The notes beneath the pieces are model-generated. The model had not been told where the DNA came from. It made no database searches and worked only from the letters and a program-made list of their open reading frames with translations. This document shows, piece by piece, positions 34,501 to 46,059 of a DNA stretch of 64,000 nucleotides. Every line of letters starts with the position of its first letter. Position 1 is the first letter of the stretch. The stretch spans positions 38,245,907 to 38,309,906 of the forward strand of contig CM055894.1 of assembly GCA_029582155.1 (NCBI GenBank), read 5' to 3'. The position numbers were made by a program, and so were the translations under genes. Origin of the DNA: Panopea generosa (Eukaryota > Mollusca > Bivalvia > Adapedonta > Hiatellidae).

Positions 34501-36291
34501 TGAACTAAAATACAACATTTTCGATTATTCAGTTTCACAATCGATAACAGAATTGGATGAGTAAATATGAATTTGATGTATTATTGAAGCTAGTGTGGCT
34601 TGAAGTTATTGTTTATGTAATTATATTACAGATGATATGTGACCATCAGTTCAAAGTTACAGACATCGTTGCAAAATGGCCTGGGTCAGCCCATGATAGC
34701 CGTGTATTTAGAAATAGCAAAGTTTGCAGAGATTTCGAAAATGGTAACAAAGTTGTTTTTTTTTATTATTTAACAGAAAAATTATAAATGTCTTACAGTG
34801 ATTATTCTAGCAACTCCTTGAAATTGCAGATATATAATATATATTTAATAGATTTAATACTTTATTTTGTCTGCTGCCCAAAGAACTATATATAGATCTA
34901 TTATAGTCATTGGTATACCATATTACCCCAATTTATTTATCTATTTAAGTGTCTGAAGATAACAATTTTACATAAACAGCATATCATGGAAATAAATTAA
35001 GACATATTCAGAAAATACTGTCCATTCTTAATTTAAAGGGACACACAGCAATTTTGAAAATGTTTCACTCAACTCCATTTCGGGGAAGTTATACATGAAA
35101 CAAATATTATGAAAAATTCTTGAAGAATTAATCTTTATTTATAATCTTTATTTATAAGATTAATGCATTTATTATTGATCACAGCTCTGTTATTTAATCA
35201 CAAATAATATATAACTAATTCCAGTCAGAATCAGATATATGATGTAGATATTATGAATACAACACAACATCAGTACATTTTGGCATATTAATAAGATGAA
35301 CACAGTATAAAACACTTACATGGCAAAGAAATCATACAATTGGGATAAATATTCAGAGGAAATCAATTCTTGAAACATTTTCTAAGTAGTATACAATTTA
35401 GTAAAATTTTCTACCAGTTTAACAAGAATTTGTTTCCTTTTGATGATTCAACAGCATTATTTGAAAAGGCGTAACTCTAGGTAGTAATTAGTTTAAAGGC
35501 ATACTTTGGAAATAAATGCAGATGGTTTTCATTGTAACTGATACAGGAGTGTTGACTCTGAGGTCAATATCACATCTCACTTTAGCATTAGAGACTACAG
35601 TGTCTTTAAATAATGATATCAGGCAACTGCTGTTTTTATGAACTCTATTAAGTGATTAGATGCTGTTGATTGATATCAAAGTAGTGATGTATATGAACAC
35701 ATGTGACTATTTATTTTAAAACACAATTCAAGCATTATAATCAATAATGCAGACATGAATAATATCCCTATATTCAAGTTGGATTATAGCCCATTATGAA
35801 CCATTTAGTACAGTTTGGTGTGAAATTAAAAATACATAGATATGAATATTAAGAATGTTACATGTTATGTGCTGAGAGATTTACAAACATTATTTTATGT
35901 TTTAGGTACAAACACTGGCATATTACTGGGAGATTCAGCGTACCCTTCTAGACATTATTTGCTGACACCATACAACAATCCAACAGCTCAACATCAAGGA
36001 TACAACAAAGCACACTGCAGAACAAGAGTAACAATAGAACAAACTTTTGGAATTTTAAAAAAACGATTTGCCATATTAAAACATGCAATGCCCCTCAAAC
36101 CCATCAAAGCAATCAAAGTAACTGTGGCTTGCTCAGTTCTTCACAATATTGGAATTTTTAAAAATGATATTATACCACCACAAGACGACATTGACTACGA
36201 CTCCGACGACCACTTTGAGGACAACGCACTGACAAATATGGACACAGGATTAAATGTTAGAGACCACATCTCAAGATCACTGTTTGAGTAA
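25547..36291 (+). CDS. HARBI1-like Harbinger transposase (4 exons, one apparent frameshift)
   Basis: DDE_Tnp_4-type nuclease that would cut and join the transposon ends. Exons: 25,547-25,972, 33,388-33,500, 34,632-34,743, 35,906-36,291; all junctions are GT-AG and phases agree (1, 0, 1). Predicted length is about 345 aa, close to the usual 350 aa of HARBI1. Exon 1 has an Arg-rich N-terminus and a helix-turn-helix-like segment (QQIVADSLDVSKATVCR). The catalytic acids are visible: D in GCVDGTFIP (exon 2), D in WPGSAHDSRVF (exon 3) and E in RVTIEQTFGILKKRF (exon 4, after GDSAYP). In exon 1 the frame shifts in a T-run at about 25,651-25,657 (7 T where 8 would keep the FF-RYRF reading); this is one lost base or a homopolymer error. 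AATAAA follows at 36,337. Intron 1 (7.4 kb) hosts a nested element. Confidence 0.9.
27300..27407 (+). promoter_or_regulatory. CRE/TATA promoter and first exon of the nested gene
   Basis: A full cAMP-response element TGACGTCA (27,313-27,320), a half-site TACGTCA (27,327-27,333), a TATATAAA box (27,361-27,368) and, about 40 bp on, an exon-end GCGGG|GTAAGT donor at 27,408. Two further non-coding exons are suggested by acceptors before 27,914 (TTGCAG) and 28,153 (TTTCAG); their sequences resemble each other (both start GCTGAATA). The coding exon follows the acceptor TTTCAG and starts ATG at 28,584. Confidence 0.55.
28584..31330 (+). pseudogene. Gene of an unnamed animal family: N-terminal Cys/His cluster, C-terminal CXC-like domain
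   Basis: Reading begins ATG with CVFC, and a later YHQTC could complete a zinc site. A frame change is needed between about 28,660 and 28,702. The frame is then open through YIEENEGC and a coil-like region to a single TAA (29,284-29,286), and in the same frame through a 491-codon stretch ending 30,780. Landmarks: PLQIGLGVQLHHHF, ADNADHNVRTLDGHGTFHGM, PVLTFDQ, GAFHTEMSFLGS and GKAISRAIRGHFLVD. After 30,780 the family reading continues (TAALWFQYIDMI, then KMLPYFAASGHYLY, then GGLSTDL) with lesions near 30,883 and 31,058. It ends in PEDWGWQLKNEVY and a CNCKANC...CRKHGLEC...CGACRG...C cluster (stop 31,330). I remember similar proteins repeated in cnidarian and mollusc genomes, without an assigned function. 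The repeated occurrence and placement suggest a transposon-borne gene, here decayed. Confidence 0.7.
31331..32236. other. 3' part of the nested element
   Basis: AT-rich, probably 3' UTR and subterminal DNA. The 89-aa frame at 31,516-31,785 begins with GTG and has no recognisable domain. Confidence 0.4.
32701..32980. mobile_element. 280-bp MITE with long imperfect TIRs
   Basis: About 50-bp inverted ends: left CCAATGGTGCATTGTCTAAT then ACCCATG and GATACTCTCCAT; right the complement (ATGGAGAGTATCGGACATTG, GGGTATTCGACAATGCC, AATGG). TTGT abuts both ends (32,697-32,700 and 32,981-32,984), a possible 4-bp target duplication. Inside is a hairpin (GTTAGCTGT, then ACAGCTAAC) near 32,902-32,929. It lies in intron 1 of the Harbinger transposase, right of the nested element. 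Confidence 0.8.
33501..34631. other. Transposase intron 2
   Basis: AT-rich intron. It contains a 21-bp hairpin GTTTGAAGACAGTCTTCAAAC at 33,750-33,770, and a related GTTTGAAACAAGTCTCAAAC near 33,830. No exon between 33,501 and 34,631 is needed for the transposase. Confidence 0.6.
34744..35905. other. Transposase intron 3
   Basis: AT-rich intron without recognised content. It is bounded by a GTAACA donor at 34,744 and a TTTTAG acceptor ending at 35,905. Confidence 0.6.
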
Positions 36292-36631
36292 TATTTGCAA
36301 ACATTTTTTTTAATCCAAGCTTTAAGTATTTTGTTAAATAAAAAAAATTCAAAGTAAATTATTTTATAAAATTATACCAAATATGAATAAATTTGATTGG
36401 ATCATTCTTGAGAAGATTTTTAAATGTAAATTTCCCTAAGTTAAACTGACATGTCCTCAGAAAAAGTCATTTGAAGCAAAAGTTAACGACAGACGACTAG
36501 CGAAGGTACATCACAATATATGATTTCGTAGAACAAGACAATCTGAAAGTTTTCTAGTTGTTTATGATTGAAATAATATAAAAGGAAGCTTTTTACAAAA
36601 AAATACTTGCATACCCCATATTAGTAAATAC

Positions 36632-39600
36632 TTATGTCTCACAACTGTTTGCAAGCATTTTTTTGTAAAATGCTTCCTTTACTTCCCACATTTTTTGTTT
36701 TTGTTCCAAAGCTATTTGTTTGCTCTCCATAAATTTAATTTCCAGTTGCAGTTTTTTTTTTTCAAGTTGTAATATTTCCATTTCTGTATTCTGACATGAA
36801 TTTTCCACGACTCGCCTTTTTCTGCGTCCTTCTCTTGCCGTTGTAGTTGATTTAGCTTGTGACGTGCTTGCCGAAATAGTATCTGTTGATTGTGTTACCG
36901 GTATCTCTTGTAAGTTTGCTGCAATACCAAAACTATGTGTCAGACCATAACCTGCGCATGCAATATGGCAACATACATAAATCATTGGCAACTTGAACAT
37001 TATAAAACTAGTCAGCAAACTAAAGGATAGTTATTTGACTGTAATATTCATTTTTCAAGTCAACACTGACAAGAGCTAGATATATAGTTATGTAGAGTTA
37101 ATGGTTTAGTGGTAGAGCATCTAACCAATGAATAGAGGGTTGTGGATCCAATCTCTTTCATGATCATATGTTGAGTCCTCGAGTTAGACAATTTATTAAA
37201 ATAACCTTAGTTGGTAGTTTCACAATCCATGTAAAATACATAAATATATGTATTTATCACCTAATTTACAATGCAAGAGTGTAATAAACCCATTACATGT
37301 ACTCTATTTGTTCTTGTTCATTACACAGGTGATCTGTTAAATAAATGGTAAATGACAATTTCTTTATGTGATAACAAAAATCTTATTCATTATTTGATGT
37401 ATTAAAATCATTGGCAAAAAACTATAAATGCACTGCAGAACCTCATATAATATCTATTTGAAGACACTCCATCTGTTTGTTATATGATGCAAGTATTTGT
37501 ATGGTCTACTCAGTGATTTGTTATCTATAGACTAATATAATAAAACATTTGTTAATTATTCGGTCTATAACAATGTCATATGGTTGTCACCACATCATAC
37601 TCAATATATATAATTATTGTTTAATGGCAGACTGTGCCATTTATTTGGAGAACAACATAATATATTTCAATTTCATTCAAAATCTTTACAAAGATGGCTG
37701 AATAAAAGTAACCATTTATTTCTTCTGATAAACTGCCTGCCTGATAAACAGGTATATCACGTCAATGCAAGTTTATCTGGCACATGATGTTGTTATGTGA
37801 AATTATACATTTTGACCGAGACAGGACTATTTTTAATCCTACTTAAAATGAATAAAAAGTGCAATAGAAATGTTGACATGATAAATAGAATACCATGTTA
37901 GTGTCTAATATTATCAACTTTATCAGGTTCAGCCGGAAATAAAAATCACTCGGTACAGCCTCGTCCTAGTTTTTTTCTCTATATATTTTATTCCTTACGA
38001 AAATTGAAATCAATACAAAATCTACAGCATTAATTATTATTGTCTTTTCTAGGTAAATAACCTAGTTTTTAGTTGTTAATTAATTATACCATTAATTGCC
38101 TCCTCCAACAGCCCATTCAATGTTTCCCCCAGAAAGTCACAGTTTTCTGAAAGTAAAATACAAACAGCAAATTCTTTAAGCTTGTGTTAAATAATTCACA
38201 TAGAAATTTAAATCAACAAATTTAAATCCATTCTTAGTTAATTTCTATCAAATGTCCACACGTTTTGGAACACTTGTTTTATAGAAAGTTTTAAAATTAG
38301 GGACAATTCGGGCTGTTTTGTAGTTACATCCTCATTTAAATTAATGGAATAATTTAATTTATGTTGTTTTTGCATTTAATACCCGATTTAATTTCTGACA
38401 GTATTTTCCACATATACGTTCAAAAATTATTATTCGCAAATACTTGGTGGGAGCGGAAGGGTTATGGCATCCTAATCTTCAGGTATAGATGTTAATGTTA
38501 GTAAATGAAATTTATGTTTAATAGTCAATATTTATGTTAGTCAACACATTCTGTTCAATTGAAGATGACCTTAGGTTTAACATAAATTCTTGTATAATTT
38601 GCAGAGTATTCACAAATGATTATCGAGTTCAAAACATATAAACAATACTTTTAATAAATTTAATATTGACATGCAATAAGAAGTATCCTATCAGCTGGCA
38701 ATAATATTTTCAATTTGTTTTGAATATTTTAATTTATTTACACTTGCACCAAAATCTTTAACCTACGAATAGAAGAAATTTATTTTTAACCATAAATGCT
38801 TTGTTTTACCTGCGATATCTATTCCACCAGTAATACCATTTAATGTTGGATTCTTTCTTCTCTCGCACTCGCTCACCCACAAAGATTCCGCTGTGGATAA
38901 AACAGGTGGAACGCCACCACCTGTTGGTGGTCTCCTCATAACATCGTTCTTTGATTTTGCTGATGAATAAAAATAATGTAAGTGTTATGCTATGACAGAA
39001 ATAGAAATGAAAAAAATGTTTATTTTCAATTCAGACAAAATTTGAATAATCATATACAAATACAGTAAAAATTTAGCCATTCAGAACGGATACATACATT
39101 GTATTTGCAACAAAACCTTTATATACATCTCCATTTAATGGCATTAAATAATTTATAGAAAATCCGGTTAGCTCAGTCGGTAGAGTGTCTGCCTATCAAT
39201 CTAGAGGTCATTAGTTTGAAACTGACCAGCAACTGTCTCCATAATGATTGATATACGGCATTGGGTCTCGCTATCTTTCATCTCTTAGTTTTGATTCAAG
39301 CGGGAAAATGATCTTAATTGTCATAGAGATGGGTGTACTCCAGTACTGGTTAACCTACCGGGCAATCTCAGGACAGAGTGATTTGATTAGCTGACTGTAT
39401 GTTAGTCCTCAAAGAAATAACAATAATGCAAATTACACAATCAATCAATCACAGAATGACAACAATTCAATTCCAATGTGTTGTTCTACCTTTTTATAAC
39501 AGTTGTTAAAACTAACAGACACATGTTGACATGTTGATTTAATGACATAAGTGCTATTATATGAAATTAATGGAATATTTATATATTCACTCCAACAGTT

Positions 39601-41724
39601 TTTTTACAATACCATTTTTTGTTATGTTCGTTATTGTGGTTAAATTATATGTTCCAGGGATCATATTAATGAACATTGTGGATCATGCATGTTGTAAGAA
39701 GTGACAATTTGAGTAATACGATAGAATTAGCTGAAACTCGGCAGTTCTGTAGGTATCAAGGCTCTCGATTTATTAGAGGCATATTCAATTGTTGATGGAT
39801 TTTTAATCGGAATGTTATTTTGTTTTTGTTTTTTTGTACATGAAAAGTGAACCAGGAATCTTCCTTCCTGTTGGCATTGAATAACCTATTATTTGTTGGT
39901 AAGCCGTAAAACCTCATTCATTACAATATAAAATGTTTGTATCTATAATCATGTTACAAAAGCCAAATTTTGTTCAATTGTACATGTTGTACTATGTAAT
40001 TCTGTTTATTGACTTCTCTCATTTGTCTCTGGTACAAATTTTACTAATGCAAAATAAATTACCACTTTGCTTCAAATTGTTAAATTTTTTTTCACAGCTT
40101 TCCCTGCTTCGTTGAGTCATTGTATTCCTGAAACAAAAAAGTTACATTTACAACATGAATAAAAGCAGTGACCTCATCATGGATAATAAACAATTGGTTT
40201 ATGTGTGCTTCTAGTATTGACATTTACATGCTTCTCCATAGGCCATCTCAGCATATGGGCACCCCCAGTGCTTGAAATTCAGAATTGGTATGCCTCAAAC
40301 GCTTGAAAATGTTCCTGGAATGACCTTTGAGTGTACATGCTCTGACTCCAGTGCCTGAACTTACAAACTCAGTGTACATGTTTTATCATTAATATTATTG
40401 GTGGATAAAAAAATAATGAAGTGGAATTAAATGTGTTTTTTTTTTCATAAAATTATCATTACCATTAGGAAAATTATTTTGCTAGAATTATTATCACTGT
40501 TAGGAAATGTTATTTTGCAAAGCCACTATCATTGCCAAGAGTTATAGGACATATAACTGGGCGATACAACACACCGAAGTAGTGTTGTATACTTAACAAC
40601 CCATGTCCCCAATCGAGTTCAAGTGAACTTTTACTTTTAACAAGTCCGTCATAAACAGTGATTACATATGGAATATATGCAGCCAGTCTGGACTCGAATT
40701 CGGGGCATTTTGCTTACAGGGCAAATGCTCTACCGACTGAGCCAAGCAGACTGCTTACAGATGTTTCTCTCCTTACAAGATCTGCACATACATTCTCCAA
40801 TGGCCATCTCAGCATATGGGCACCCCAGTGCTTGAAATTCAGAATTGGTATTCCCCTAGCCCTTGAAAATGTTCCTGGAATGACCTTTGAGTGTACATGC
40901 TCTGACCACAGTGCCTGAACTTACAAACTCAGTGTACATGTTTTATCATTAGTGTTATTGGTGGATTGTACATGTATAAAAATAATGAAGTGGAATTAAA
41001 TGGGTTTTTTTCATAAAATTATCATTACCATTAGGAAAATTATTTTGCTAGGATTATTATCACTGCCAGGAAATGTTATTTTGCAAAGCCACTATCATTG
41101 CCAAGAGTTATAGGACATATAACTGGCCGATACAACATACCAAAGTAGTGTTGTATACTTAACAACCCATGTCCCCAATCGAGTTCAAGTGAACTTTTAC
41201 TTTTAACAAGTCCATCATAAACAGTGATTACATATGGAATATATGCAGCCAGTCTGGACTCGAATTCGGGGCATTTTGTTTACAGGGCAAATGCTCTACC
41301 GACTGAGCCAAGCAGACTGCTTACAGATGTTTCTCTCGTTACAAGTTCTGCACATACATTCTCCACTGGCCATCTCAGCATATGGGCACCCCAGTGCTTG
41401 AACTTACAGACTGCATGTTTTATCATTAGTATTATTGGTAGATTCACTAGATTGTATATATAAAAATAATTAATGAAGAAGACAATTTGTTATAATATTT
41501 GCCTGATACATTGTTATTGGACATGAAAACATCACAACACTCTTACGCATTCACACGCTGCACCACGGTATCCCAGGCACTGTCCTTGGCGACAACACCC
41601 CTGTCTGCACCGAAAAAATTGCCTTTTGTATGACACCTTCTACCAAGGCAATTTCTTCACTTATAGTAAAATTCGGCTTCCTTTGCCGTTTCACAGACAC
41701 AACGGACTCGGATACTGGATCCAT
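36632..41724 (-). CDS. Harbinger Myb/SANT-like DNA-binding protein (4-5 exons, one apparent frameshift)
   Basis: Partner protein that in other Harbingers binds the transposon ends and helps bring the transposase into the nucleus. Minus-strand exons: 41,724-41,547, 40,127-40,063, 38,959-38,810, an optional 57-bp exon 38,146-38,090, and 36,918-36,632. All have GT-AG borders; the 57-bp exon is phase-1 on both sides, so it can be kept or skipped. Exon 1 starts MDPVSESVV and gives the SANT-type start RKPNFTISEEIALVEGV, then, after a 1-base shift in the A-run at about 41,623-41,626, FFGADRG and a W then VNA. Exon 2 has SCEKKFNNLKQ. Exon 3 has the PPTGGGVPP linker and ITGGIDIA. The last exon has basic REGRRKRR and a coiled coil (about 55 residues, Lys/Glu/Gln-rich). 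Total about 245-265 aa, normal for the family. Confidence 0.82.
37098..37245 (+). repeat. tRNA-derived SINE, family C copy 1
   Basis: A box (TGGTTTAGTGGTAGAGC) and a B-box-like GGTTGTGGATCCAATC. The tail TTTCACAATCCATGTAAAATA matches TTCACAATCCAAGTAAAATA at about 53,654 in the second copy. Confidence 0.7.
37246..38089. other. Intron of the Myb/SANT-like gene
   Basis: AT-rich intronic DNA, nothing recognised. Confidence 0.4.
39165..39415 (+). repeat. tRNA-derived SINE
   Basis: Strong A box (GGTTAGCTCAGTCGGTAGAG) and a weak B box (TTAGTTTGAAACTGACC). The downstream part includes AGTACTGGTTAACCTACC. In the second intron of the Myb/SANT-like gene. Confidence 0.65.
39640..39930 (+). repeat. Dispersed repeat, copy 2
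   Basis: Aligns block by block with 17,740-18,080 in the same orientation, including GTTGTAAGAAGTGACAATTT and GGAATCTTCCTTCCTGTTG, ending AAACCTCATTCATT. Confidence 0.6.
40240..41460. repeat. Tandem duplication of about 563 bp (2.1 copies) with tRNA-like segments
   Basis: GGCCATCTCAGCATATGGGC recurs at about 40,242, 40,803 and 41,367. Between these anchors the two full copies are nearly identical, including ACTCGAATTCGGGGCATTTT and CTCTACCGACTGAGCCAAG (about 40,690-40,745 and 41,256-41,311). On the minus strand that piece reads as a tRNA-type head: A box TGGCTCAGTCGGTAGAG and B-box-like GAATTCGAGTCC. A SINE was therefore duplicated with its flank. Lies in the first intron of the Myb/SANT-like gene. 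Confidence 0.88.
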
Positions 41725-41879
41725 TGCAGGAGTTGTTGTCGTCTGCAGTGATATCTACTTGTTGAAGAGCTTCAAAACGGCCGCTTACCGCAACTTTTAC
41801 CAATTTTTTTATTTACTTCCGGTCTGTAAATTAACGTTGGACCAGTCAGTTTCAGAACAAAATAAACGTATTCGTTTTC

Positions 41880-42062
41880 GTTTAAAAATAAATCTTTAAA
41901 ATTGTTGCAACAAACTTAGCGGAATACTTAGTTAAGTTTTTAAATACTTAAGTTTTAAATGTTTGTGAAACAGGTTTTGGGTAAGTTTAGTAAACTTACT
42001 TAGTTAAGTTTGATTTTAAGTTTAGAATCTAAACTTAACTAAGATGTTGGTGAAACAGAAGC
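41880..42062. repeat. Right terminal and subterminal repeats of the Harbinger element
   Basis: Ends in the exact complement of the left 18-bp tip. Inner motifs CTTAAGTTTT, GTTAAGTTT and GTGAAACAGGTTTT mirror 25,331-25,500 with indels. Confidence 0.85.
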
Positions 42063-45000
42063 CTGATGGGGTATAGATAAGGTGTGAAGAGTTGTTTCCC
42101 TTCGTTTACTGAGTGGTATCCGATGGGGTATAGATAATGTATGATGAATTGTTTCCCTTCATCAACTGAGCGGTATCTGATGGGGAATAGATAAGGCGTT
42201 ATCTGATTGGGTATAGATAAGGTGTGATGAATTGTTTCCCTTCATCTAATGAGTGGTATCTAATGGGGTATAGATAAGATGTGATGAGTTATTTCACTTC
42301 ATCTATTGAGTGGTATCTGATGGGGTATACATAAGGTGTGATGAGTTGTTTCCCTTCATCTACTGAGAAGTATCTGTAGGGGTAAAGATAAGGTGTGATG
42401 AGTTGTTCCCTTTATCAAATGAGTGGTATCCGATGGGGTATAAATAAGGTGTGATGAATTGTTTCCCTTCATCTTCTGAGTGGTATCTGATGGGGGTATA
42501 GATAAGGTGTGATGAATTGTTTCCCTTCATCTACTGTGTGGTATTATTTGATGGGAGTATAGATAAGGTGTGATTAATTGTTTCCCTTCATCTACTGAGT
42601 GGTATCTGATGGGATATTGATTAGGTGCGATGAGTTGTTCCCTTCATCTACTGAGTGGTATCTGATGGGGGTATAGATAAGGTGTGATGAGTTGTTCCCT
42701 TCATCTACTGAGTGGTATCTGATGGGGGTATAGATAACGTGTGATGAGTTGTTCCCTTCATCTACTGAGTGGTATCTGATTGGGGTATGGATAAGGTGTG
42801 ATGAATTGTTGACCTTCATCTACTGAGTGGTATTTGATGGGAGTATAGATAAGGTGTGATGAATTGTTTCCATTCATCTACTGAGTGGTATCTGATTGGA
42901 TATTGATGAGGTGCGATAAGTTGTTCCCTTCCTCTACTGAGTGGTATCTGATGTGGGTATAGATAAGGTGTGATGAATTGTTTACCTTCATCTACTGAGT
43001 GGTATCTGATGGGATATTGAAAAGGTGCGATGAGTTGTTCCCTTCATCTTCTAAGTGGTATCCGATGGGGGTATATAAAAGGTGTGATGAGTTATTTCCC
43101 TTCATCTACTGAGTGGTATCTGATGGGGGTATAGATAAGGTGAGATGAGATGTTTCCTTTATCTACTGAGTGGTACTTAATGGGGGTATAGATAAGGTGT
43201 GATGAATTAATTCCCTTCATCTACTGAGTGGTATCTGATGGGATATTGAAAAGGTGCGATGAGTTGTTCTCTTCATCTTCTGAGTGGTATCAGATGGGGG
43301 TTTAGATAAGGTGAGATGAGATGTTTCCCTTCATCTACTGAGTGGTATCTGATGGGGGTATAGATAAGGTGCGATGAGTTGTTTCCTTCATCTACTGAGT
43401 GGTATCTGATGGGGGTATAGATAAAGTGTGATGAATTGTTTCCCTTCATCTACTGAGTGGTATCTGATGGGGATATAGATAAGGTGTGATGAATTGTTTC
43501 CCTTCATCTACTGAGTGGTATCTGATGGGATATTGATAAGGTGCGATTAGTTGTTCCCTTCATCTACTGAGAGGTATTTAATGGGGGTAAGATAAGGTGT
43601 GATGAATTATTTCCCTTCATCTACTGAGTGGTATCTGATGGGGGTATAGATAAGGTGCGATGAGTTGTTCCCTTCATCTACTGAGTTGTATCTGACGGGG
43701 TATAGATAAAGTGTGATGAATTGTTTCCCTTCATCTACTGAGTGGTATCTGATGGGATATAGATAAGGTGTGATGAATTGTTTCCCTTCAACTACTGAGT
43801 AGTATCTGATGGGATATTGAAAAGGTGCAATGCGTTGATCCCTTCTTCTTCTGAGTGGTATTTGATGGGGGTGTAGATAAGGTGTGATGAATTGTTTCCC
43901 TTTATCTACTGAGTTGTATCTGAATGGGATATAGATAAGGTGTGATGAATTGTTTCCCTTCATCTACTGAGTGGTATCTGATGGGATATTGATAAAGTGT
44001 TATGAGTTGTTCCCTTCATCTTCTGAGTGGTATCTGATAAGGGTATAGATAAGGTGTGATGAATTGTTTCCCTTCATCTACTGAGTGGTATTTAATGGGA
44101 AATTGATAAGGTGCGATGAGTTGTTCCCTTCATCTACTAAGAGGTATTCAATGGGGGTAAGATAAGGTGTGATGAATTGTTTCCTTTCATCTACTGAGTG
44201 GTATTTAATGGGGGTATAGATAAAGTGTGGTGAATTGTTTCCCTTCATCTACTGAGTGGTATCTGATGGCATATTGATAAGGTGCGATGAGTTGCTCCCT
44301 TCATCTACTGAGTGGTATCTGATGGGAAATTGATAAGGTGCGATGAGTTGTTCCCTTCATCTACTGAGAGGTATTTAATGGGGGTAAGATAAGGTGTGAT
44401 GAATTATTTCCCTTCATCTACTGAGTGGTATCTGATGGGGTATAGATAAGCTGTGATGACTTATTTCCCTTCATCTACTGAGTGGTATCTGATGGGGGTA
44501 AGATAAGGTGTGATGAATTGTTTCCCTTCATCTACTGAGAAGTATTTAATTGGGGTAAGATAAGATGTGATGAATTGTTTCCCTTCATCTACTGAGTGGT
44601 ATGTGATGTGATATTGATAAGGTGCGATGAGTTGTTCCTTTCATCTACTGAGAGGTATCTAATGGGGGTAAGATAAGATGTGATGAATTGTTTCCCTTCA
44701 TCTACTGAGTGGTATCTGATGGGGGTATAGATAAGGTGTGATGAGTTGTTCCCTTCATCTACTGAGTGGTATCTGATGGGGGTATAGATAAGGTGTGATG
44801 AATTGTTTCCCTTCATCTACTGAGTGGTATCTGATGGGGATATAGATAAGGTGTGATGAATTGTTGACCTTCATCTACTGAGTGATATCTGATGGGGATA
44901 TAGATAAGGTGTGATGAATTGTTTCCCTTCATCTTCTGAGTGGTATCTGGTGGGGGTATAGATAAGGTGTGATGAATTGTTTCCATTCATTTACTGAGTG

Positions 45001-45200
45001 GTATCTGATGGGATATTGATAAGGTGCGATACGTTGTTCCCTTCATCTACTGAGTCGTATCTGATGGGGGTATAGATAAGGTGTGATGAGTTGTTCCCTT
45101 CATCTACTGAGTGGTATCTGATGGGGATATAGATAAGGCGTGATGAATTGTTTCCCTTCATCTACTGAGTGGTATCTGATGGGATATTGATAAGGTGTGA
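42063..45200. repeat. 58-bp tandem array, right arm (about 54 copies)
   Basis: Continuation of 24,800-25,330, same unit and orientation. Unit types alternate between a GGGGGTATAGATAAGGTGTG form and a GGGATATTGATAAGGTGCG form, suggesting higher-order mixing. Minus-strand frames (42,592-42,819; 43,607-43,963; 44,589-44,816) are repeat readings with an HSVDEGNNSSHLIYTP-type period and are not genes. Confidence 0.96.
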
Positions 45201-46059
45201 TATATTTCATTACCATTCCATTACGTACCTAGTTCGATCTTCATGTTTCATTTCGATAATATCGATTACTGGGTACAAACTGTCTTATGGCTTTTGATTT
45301 TGTATGCTTACTTGTTTACTTACATGTATAGGTATTTTAGTACAAGTTTATGTAACACCGAGTCTCAGTCTTCTGTTTCTTTTCGTCACGACTGAGTTAG
45401 TAGGTACACTTAATTATTAAAAAGAGTAAAGTTTTGCATGTAATCAATATGTATGATCGTGTATATATATATATATGTGTGACCTTTGTGTTCTGTTTAT
45501 GTTTGTAAATGTTTTGTATTATAACATGTCGCTCTCCCTTCAATGGAGGTAATAAAGATATCTATTGTGTGGGAGATGAAAAGGGGCGATCCAGAAATAC
45601 GGAGACGTTTAGACTTTTTTATCATAATGTTGTTGTATAGAGTATACGTGTGAACATTTTAAAATATATTTTTCATCTTTGTTCATTATCATGATTATAA
45701 TTTCAATAAAACGACATTGATTGATTAATTTTATCAGTTGTCATAGTTATTAATCTATACCTTCGAGGAACAATATAATTATAATTCTATCAAACGGAAG
45801 CACGCGGACTCAACTTAATTTTGCCAAATTAAACTTTTTTTCCGTTAGAAAACTATAAACAAAAACAAACAACCATTGCTTAACAACAGAGAGAAAAAAA
45901 TGAAATCAAACGCATTCAGGAAACACTGCATAATAAAAAAAATGTTCTGCATTAAATAAGGGAATACGAAAACCAGATTAGTTTGCAATGATTCATTTAA
46001 CTTCGATTGAGAAACTAGGTATTATAACTTAGACACGTCGAACTCGACGTTTTCCTGGG
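45201..46059. other. No gene recognised
   Basis: A short (TA)n at about 45,460-45,475. A segment around 45,525-45,565 (TCGCTCTCCCTTCAATGGAGG then AATAAAG) looks like a retroelement or gene 3' end, but nothing coding precedes it. Confidence 0.35.

Larger units (their letters stand above)
25331..42062. mobile_element. 16.7-kb PIF/Harbinger DNA transposon
   Basis: Perfect 18-bp terminal inverted repeats: left end GCTTCTGTTTCACCAACA (25,331-25,348), right end its exact complement (42,045-42,062). CTG flanks both ends (25,328-25,330 and 42,063-42,065), the 3-bp target duplication expected of PIF/Harbinger. Joining the flanks restores the array motif TATCTGATGGGG, so the insertion point is unambiguous. 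Inside are the two genes that define autonomous Harbingers, a HARBI1-like DDE transposase (+) and a Myb/SANT-like protein (-), meeting tail to tail at 36.3-36.6 kb. It is long for the superfamily because introns are large and contain a nested 5.2-kb element, a MITE, SINEs and a tandem duplication. Confidence 0.95.

Noticed and set aside
42592-44816. Proteins with repeated HSVDEGNNSSHLIYTP
   Set aside because: Translation of the 58-bp satellite; indels change frame from unit to unit.
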